Shown in pieces: positions 58,975 to 64,000 of a DNA stretch of 64,000 bases (the first letter of the stretch is position 1; every line of letters starts with the position of its first letter). The notes under the pieces were generated by a model that was not told the origin of the DNA, made no database searches, and worked only from the letters and a program-made list of their open reading frames with translations. The translations under genes were made by a program, and so were the position numbers. Source of the stretch: Syncephalis fuscata (lineage: Eukaryota > Zoopagomycota > Zoopagomycetes > Zoopagales > Piptocephalidaceae). The stretch is taken from positions 310,001 through 374,000 of the forward strand of contig JAHLTZ010000013.1 in the NCBI GenBank assembly GCA_025786725.1. Reading direction: 5' to 3'.

Positions 58975-60577
58975 CTATGCAGGTTTCCGACCGGTAATGA
59001 TAAGTACATCGATACTGGCGTCGAAGGCCGCCACTTCTTCTTCTAGCGCTTTAACTGCCCATGCAAGCTGTTCGGCTGTCACGCCCAGATGTTCAACGCT
59101 TGCTTGGTAGCCTTGAACAAGAGCCTGGCGAACTCGCAGTGCCTGTTGACTATGCACACCATCCTTAGGATTAAGCGTAAAGCGCAAACGTAGACAGGTG
59201 ACCTGTTCAAAACGTGCGTTTCGATACTCTGTTTGCTCGAAGATGGTCGAGGCGTATTCGCTTTTAGTGTCGTCTTCGTGTGCGGCATCATTATTATGGT
59301 TACTGTTATTCGACGCAAGACTAATAGCGGTAGAGCTGCTTGAAGAACGTGTGTGTCCATCGTTGTTGCCGTTACCACCACTGCCACTACTGCTTCGATT
59401 ATTGAGCCGACTTGATTTGCGTGAAATTGGCTTATCGGCCTGTGAGAGTAGCATGTCGCAAATGGCCGAAGCAGATACTGCATTATTTACACCATCAGCC
59501 TCTGCGTTGGCATAGGCAACTGCATAGTCTACCGGTCGCATAATATCAACTTCGGTTGTTCCAGAATCGCCAACCATAAGACCGGCTAGATTCTCCACCA
59601 TGGCAACATCGACACCGCGTTTCTCTAGTACGCGCATGTGCCAGTCATTAAGCAGTTTACAGATGGGACCGCCACCATGAATAAGATTGTCAGTTACGAC
59701 TAGTTCGACACTGCCACCAGGGGCACAGACGCGACGCAGCTCATCAAGTAATAGTGGCCATTCGTCAGAGGGAACACCCATTTCCAAAAATCGCTGATAA
59801 ACAAAGTCAAACGATGCATCTGAGTAGGGAAGACCTGAATAAAACAATAGATATAGCGTTAATTATTTGATCATTCCAGTGTAATGTAATGCTTGCTTAC
59901 CTTTTAATACATCGCCTAGATCAAATTGGCAATTTTTTGGAATAATATCACGTGGCTGTACATCGCTAATATCAATACCAACACATCGAGTGTTTGGAAA
60001 TTCACTGGCCATTTCCTAATAAATTGCATAGTCGCGATTAGCTGATGTGGTAAATATTACAGCTCGTGTTCTACTTACCAATAGCCAGGCGCCAGACCCG
60101 GTGCCTACATCAAGAACGGAACTGGGCTTTTTCAGTTTCGTTACATAGTTGTTGTGTAAAATCTGCTTTAAATGAAAATGCATTTGATCCATACTAAATT
60201 GCTAAATTAATTTAAAATCTATTAATAGCTGTTATTACTTACACTTCTAGCTGCTCATTATCGCTAGGAAGGGGGTAAGGCGTGGCTAACAAAGTTCTTT
60301 CCAATAATTGGTTATATGATTGTGACCGAAAGCGTGGCGAAAATGGAACGTGTTGCTGCAGCCAATTGGCAATGGAAGGCTGGCTGGATGGGGTGCGAGG
60401 ACTTTTGAGCTCATGATACGGCTGATGATCTGCATTGCAGTTGCCCAGGCAGCATTCTGATGAAAAACTGCTAGTGTCGTCGATGGGCCCGTGAATACAT
60501 TTGCCGAATGATTCAACCGCAGATTTTGAGCTACCACTGTTGCCAGAAAGGATAGAAAGTACGCCGCGAAATTTCAT
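58975..60577 (-). CDS. SAM-dependent methyltransferase, paralogue 3
   Basis: Third member of the family found at 782-2228 and 7347-8757. The ATG at 60575-60577 opens MKFRGVLSILSGNSGSSK, a Ser- and Cys-containing N-terminus. An intron (GTAAGT to TTTAG, about 60188-60241) leads to VLHNN-like sequence and motif I SSVLDVGTGSGAWLL. Next exons give EMASEFPNTRCVGIDISDV and CQFDLGDVLKG, then YSDASFDFVYQRFLEMGV, CAPGGSVELVVTDN and HGGGPICKLLNDWHM. A long Ser/Asn-rich insert (about 59300-59460) is specific to this copy. It ends DVLIITGRKPA at 58975. The frame is intact. The last exon is more GC-rich than the surroundings. Confidence 0.82.
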
Positions 60578-63500
60578 AATCAATATGTTATTGTTGTCGA
60601 AGATAAATTTAATATCAAAAAGTTGGGCGCAGTTGATTCTAAGTTCGCCTTAGCAGATACAGCTGTCTAACAACATAAAAGGGTACTGATGAAAAAGAAA
60701 AGAAAGATAAGAATACGACACAGTGGCGATAATTGAAAACGCCAGCAGATAATCGCAAATAAAATCGATAGACGCGCTAATAATAAGAAACGAAGAAGCT
60801 GGAATGGCGAAAGATGCCGTGTTTACGCATACTATATAAAGAATACAATATGGCTGGCGGAGTTTAAAATCAATCTCCGTGACTTGTGAGGCGAGACCAA
60901 TGCGGTTGGCCTGGGCGATACCAAGCGGCAACACTGACAATGGTAAAAAAGAACACCAAGCCTTGCCAAAAAATTTTGCATTAACTTGCATCTGAGACAA
61001 AGGGGATGTTCGTGCGTGTGCACAAATAATCAGCATCCATCAATCTTGCGTCGTCTGATCATGGCCAGCATGGCTACAACGTGCACGACCCGCCATCATT
61101 TTGTCTGGTGCCTGTTTGTTCTCTATGGCGAACATCACTTATCTCTTAAACACTGCCATGCAGCCAAAAAGTATCATATGACATGAGGCCCATTCAGTTT
61201 GTGCGCCCAGAAACTAGTTGGCAGCTCGTTGGAGGTTGCTATAAAATGATTTAGGAGTAAATCAGACAATAGATACTCAGTGTGCAATACACGTGTAGAA
61301 TGAAAAAACATTCCGCTATTGGCCGAGGCCAAGGCGCTGCTACAACAGGTTATGCCACACTGATTGTTCGGCGGTAATTCGACCGCTGCATACCTATTTT
61401 CAGCAACGGCTGATGCATGCCATTCTAATTTAATACACGGCACTATTACATGATCTGACGGCAGAATCGGACAATTATACATTTGACACTTTGTAATAGA
61501 TATCGCACAAGGAACCAAGCAGCCAAGTAATTAAAAATACACTGACTTGCGGTGCACATAAGTATACAGGGCCTATTGCACGTCATCATAGGCATGTGAC
61601 GTGCTCGGCCAGGATCGTCGCTACTGCTACACAGCGGTGGTGTATTGCCGCCAGCGAGTAAAGCGTGTGTTGGGTAATGTCAAATGATAGTGACACCTGT
61701 TTTCGTATTGGGCAAATGATGCATGGACCAAAAAGCAATCTGGTAATATTCCAATGTAGCATTTTTTGTCTGGGACCAACAGGAATCACTTCAAGGTAGT
61801 ACAAATGAAAATGGCGCTATCTTTTTTCTGTTAAGGCGAACATTCTATCAACCAATCAATAGAAATCAGCAATAAAGATGCAATTAAATCAATACTCGTT
61901 AAGTGAACCAGGTGAAACACTACAACAGTCTCAAGCCATACGTTTCATTATTCGGCTTCATATGGTGTCTCAAGATTGCTTGTTTATGAGTTAGGAGGAA
62001 ATGGACAGCGTGACAAATTAATATTTAACAACAGTTTGCTAATGCCGGCCATTCCGCTCGCTCAGCTGAAATAATACCATGATTTAATTTTACTCGTCCC
62101 AATATAGGCAAAATATGATTTTACGGATGCACAAAGCACAGAGTATTTAATACTAAGGCCACAACGATAAATTTTAAAAATTACAGCTTCTAAATAAAAA
62201 CTGTTTGCCTTTAACCTTTATAGTGCTGTTTCACCAACATAGCATTTTATTCTTTTTAGAAAATATAAGCCTCCATTTAACGGAAAAACTATAAAAATTT
62301 TAATAAGCAATTGGATATGAAACACATGGCATCAACAACAATGTTATGTATTCTTTAAAAATATCGTTTTCACATGGGAGTATTGCTTGTCATGCAATGT
62401 TGACTTGGCACCTTACAATGTATTTTGAAAAAAACAGGCAAAACAGTTAAACTAAACAACGGAAGCTCACAAAGCAACAAAAACTAAAACTATTATCATT
62501 TAATAAAAATAAACCCAATAAGTGATAACTCATGCGAATAACTATGATACTTGGCTTTGTATTAATTATATGAACTATTGAGAATATTCGTTATATAGTT
62601 ATTGTGCCATTTTTAATTTTGAAATGCCAGAAGTAATGAACAAGCAATACTTTAGTGTTGCAATAGCTCATAATTCAAGTTGTTTGTTGCAACAAAAATT
62701 TAAAATAGGCCTTGTACCAATTAAATGCCCTATCAGTCAAAACAATAGCAAAATGATTGTGCTACATTATTGCCGTGTTACGAAAACACTTCATTCATTC
62801 TACATGACATGGTCGAACCGTGTAATAATATAGCATAAATTGATATGTAGATTTCTACTGTGTACATGTGGGATTATTGATAGTATAGTGTTATCTATAT
62901 AAATAGTAAGTATACTGGGGCAATCATTAAACTGTATATTACCTACACTACGAAGACACTAATAATAATAATTTAGTCATGTGATTTTTAATATATCTTT
63001 ATTACCATATATGGCAATAATAATTAATATTGCATATAATCACGTGACCAAATTACACACAACATTGATGTAGCCATCACCTAGCACGCGACTCAGTATC
63101 CCAACTAACATACTTAGTAAATAACCAGGACCTTTAAAAGGGCTCTGCCACTTTTATTCCAACATTCAATACATTAAACAAGTACTAGTTTACATTAAGT
63201 AAATCAATGCTCATATTCTACATCAAAAAGAAGAAATGAACAAGTTCTTCCTTTATAAATGTTTCTCAATGCAGCTTATTTTAGTATAAAAAACATTATT
63301 TGTTATTATCTTAAATAAAAATTATCAGTTACTTTATTTTATTTTATATTAGTTTTATTACAAGTGCTATCTAATTTATTATTAAGACTAGCGTAGTCAT
63401 GATTACTTAAGGATTATTATTGTCTTTACAAAATTACAATTGATCAAGTAAGCTACTGGTTATAACATTAATCTATTAATATACATTAAAATTAGACATG

Positions 63501-64000
63501 TCAGACCTTGAAAATCTACCTAACTAACCACACAACACCCATCCCAACAACTGGTGATATTTGCCACCACTTACACTTTTTACCGCATGAATAGTCATAT
63601 GGATTATTCAACTATATGATTAATCTTATGACAACTCATATAAACAATATCACCTGAGCTCATGACAATTAAGATCGTCAACATCATTAGCGACGTCATA
63701 TTATTATCATTATTATCATTATTATGATTATTATTGCACTAATATACTAACTATTTGTTTAGTATATGAACCAACATATTTTGTCAATCAAATAAACATG
63801 ATCTTACATCCAATCGTTCACTTTCCTATCTACAATACATATTTTGTTGCTAAAATACTACGATAGTTTGAAAATAGTGACTTTGACAACAACATAGCAT
63901 ATATAATATATTCTGTTTGTGTTATTAGTATATTCATAAAAGTGAATGATTTGTATATTTAATACAACTAGATGATGATATCATTACTACACTTTTCTTT
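60578..64000. other. Unassigned region, with a less AT-rich patch at 60650-61830
   Basis: The first 1.2 kb is less AT-rich and has several minus-strand frames with coding-like character: 61586-61804 (EVIPVGPRQKMLHWNITRLL), 61174-61518 (Cys-rich, CPILPSDHVIVPCIKLEWH) and hydrophobic pieces near 60950 (IFWQGLVFFFTIVSVAAWY). They are in different frames with no convincing introns. This could be a broken membrane-receptor-like gene, but I cannot name it. From 61830 to the end only AT-rich DNA is seen, with simple TTATCA/ATTATT runs near 63690-63740 and an inverted TCAYGTGATT pair near 62975 and 63040. Confidence 0.4.

Overview
The window looks like chromosomal DNA of an early-diverging (zygomycete-grade) fungus. 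The base composition is strongly AT-rich. Genes are cut by many short GT-AG introns whose branch sites resemble TACTAAC or GCTAAC. The housekeeping proteins have clear fungal and animal relatives: Pan2, class I HDAC, USP14/Ubp6, Psf3, DNAJC17, MnmE/GTPBP3, mS37/Mrp10, Jip5/WDR55 and PA2G4. I cannot name the species. No rRNA, tRNA, CRISPR or prokaryotic feature was seen.

Layout. 1-8.8 kb: two minus-strand SAM-methyltransferase paralogues separated by repeat-rich AT DNA holding a 62-codon secreted peptide. 9.8-14.3 kb: PAN2 (minus). 15.8-17.7 kb: membrane protein and PGAP4-like glycosyltransferase (plus). 17.9-20.6 kb: class I histone deacetylase (minus), divergent from USP14/Ubp6 (plus, 21.1-23.4 kb). 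25.5-28.8 kb: aldo-keto reductase and the GINS subunit Psf3 (plus). 28.8-30.5 kb: a spliced non-coding gene with one C/D-box snoRNA in each of six introns. 30.5-31.9 kb: DNAJC17 (minus). 32.7-36.6 kb: two secreted-type proteins. 36.9-43.2 kb: a dense housekeeping block (MnmE, mS37, Jip5, PA2G4). 44.4-47.0 kb: FHA plus kinase gene with an Ala-rich tail. 49.1-50.7 kb: decayed F-box gene. 50.7-59 kb: gene-poor repeat DNA with a retroelement relic. 59-60.6 kb: a third methyltransferase paralogue. 60.6-64 kb: mostly unassigned.

The most informative find is the snoRNA host gene. Guide sequences of the six intronic snoRNAs match, by the box-plus-five rule, 25S-U2421, 18S-U578, 25S-C2197, 25S-G2288, 18S-A28 and 25S-C2959 (yeast numbering from memory). 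Those are the targets of yeast snR78, snR77, snR76, snR75, snR74 and snR73, in the same order as the yeast snR78-snR72 polycistron, but here carried in introns.

Two large inverted repeat pairs (about 1.34 kb and 0.80 kb) link 3-7 kb with 23.6-27.7 kb. At least a dozen places in or near conserved genes break the reading frame, always in the direction expected if one base is missing. This argues for deletion-type sequence errors (or, less likely, -1 recoding) and explains why several genes look split.
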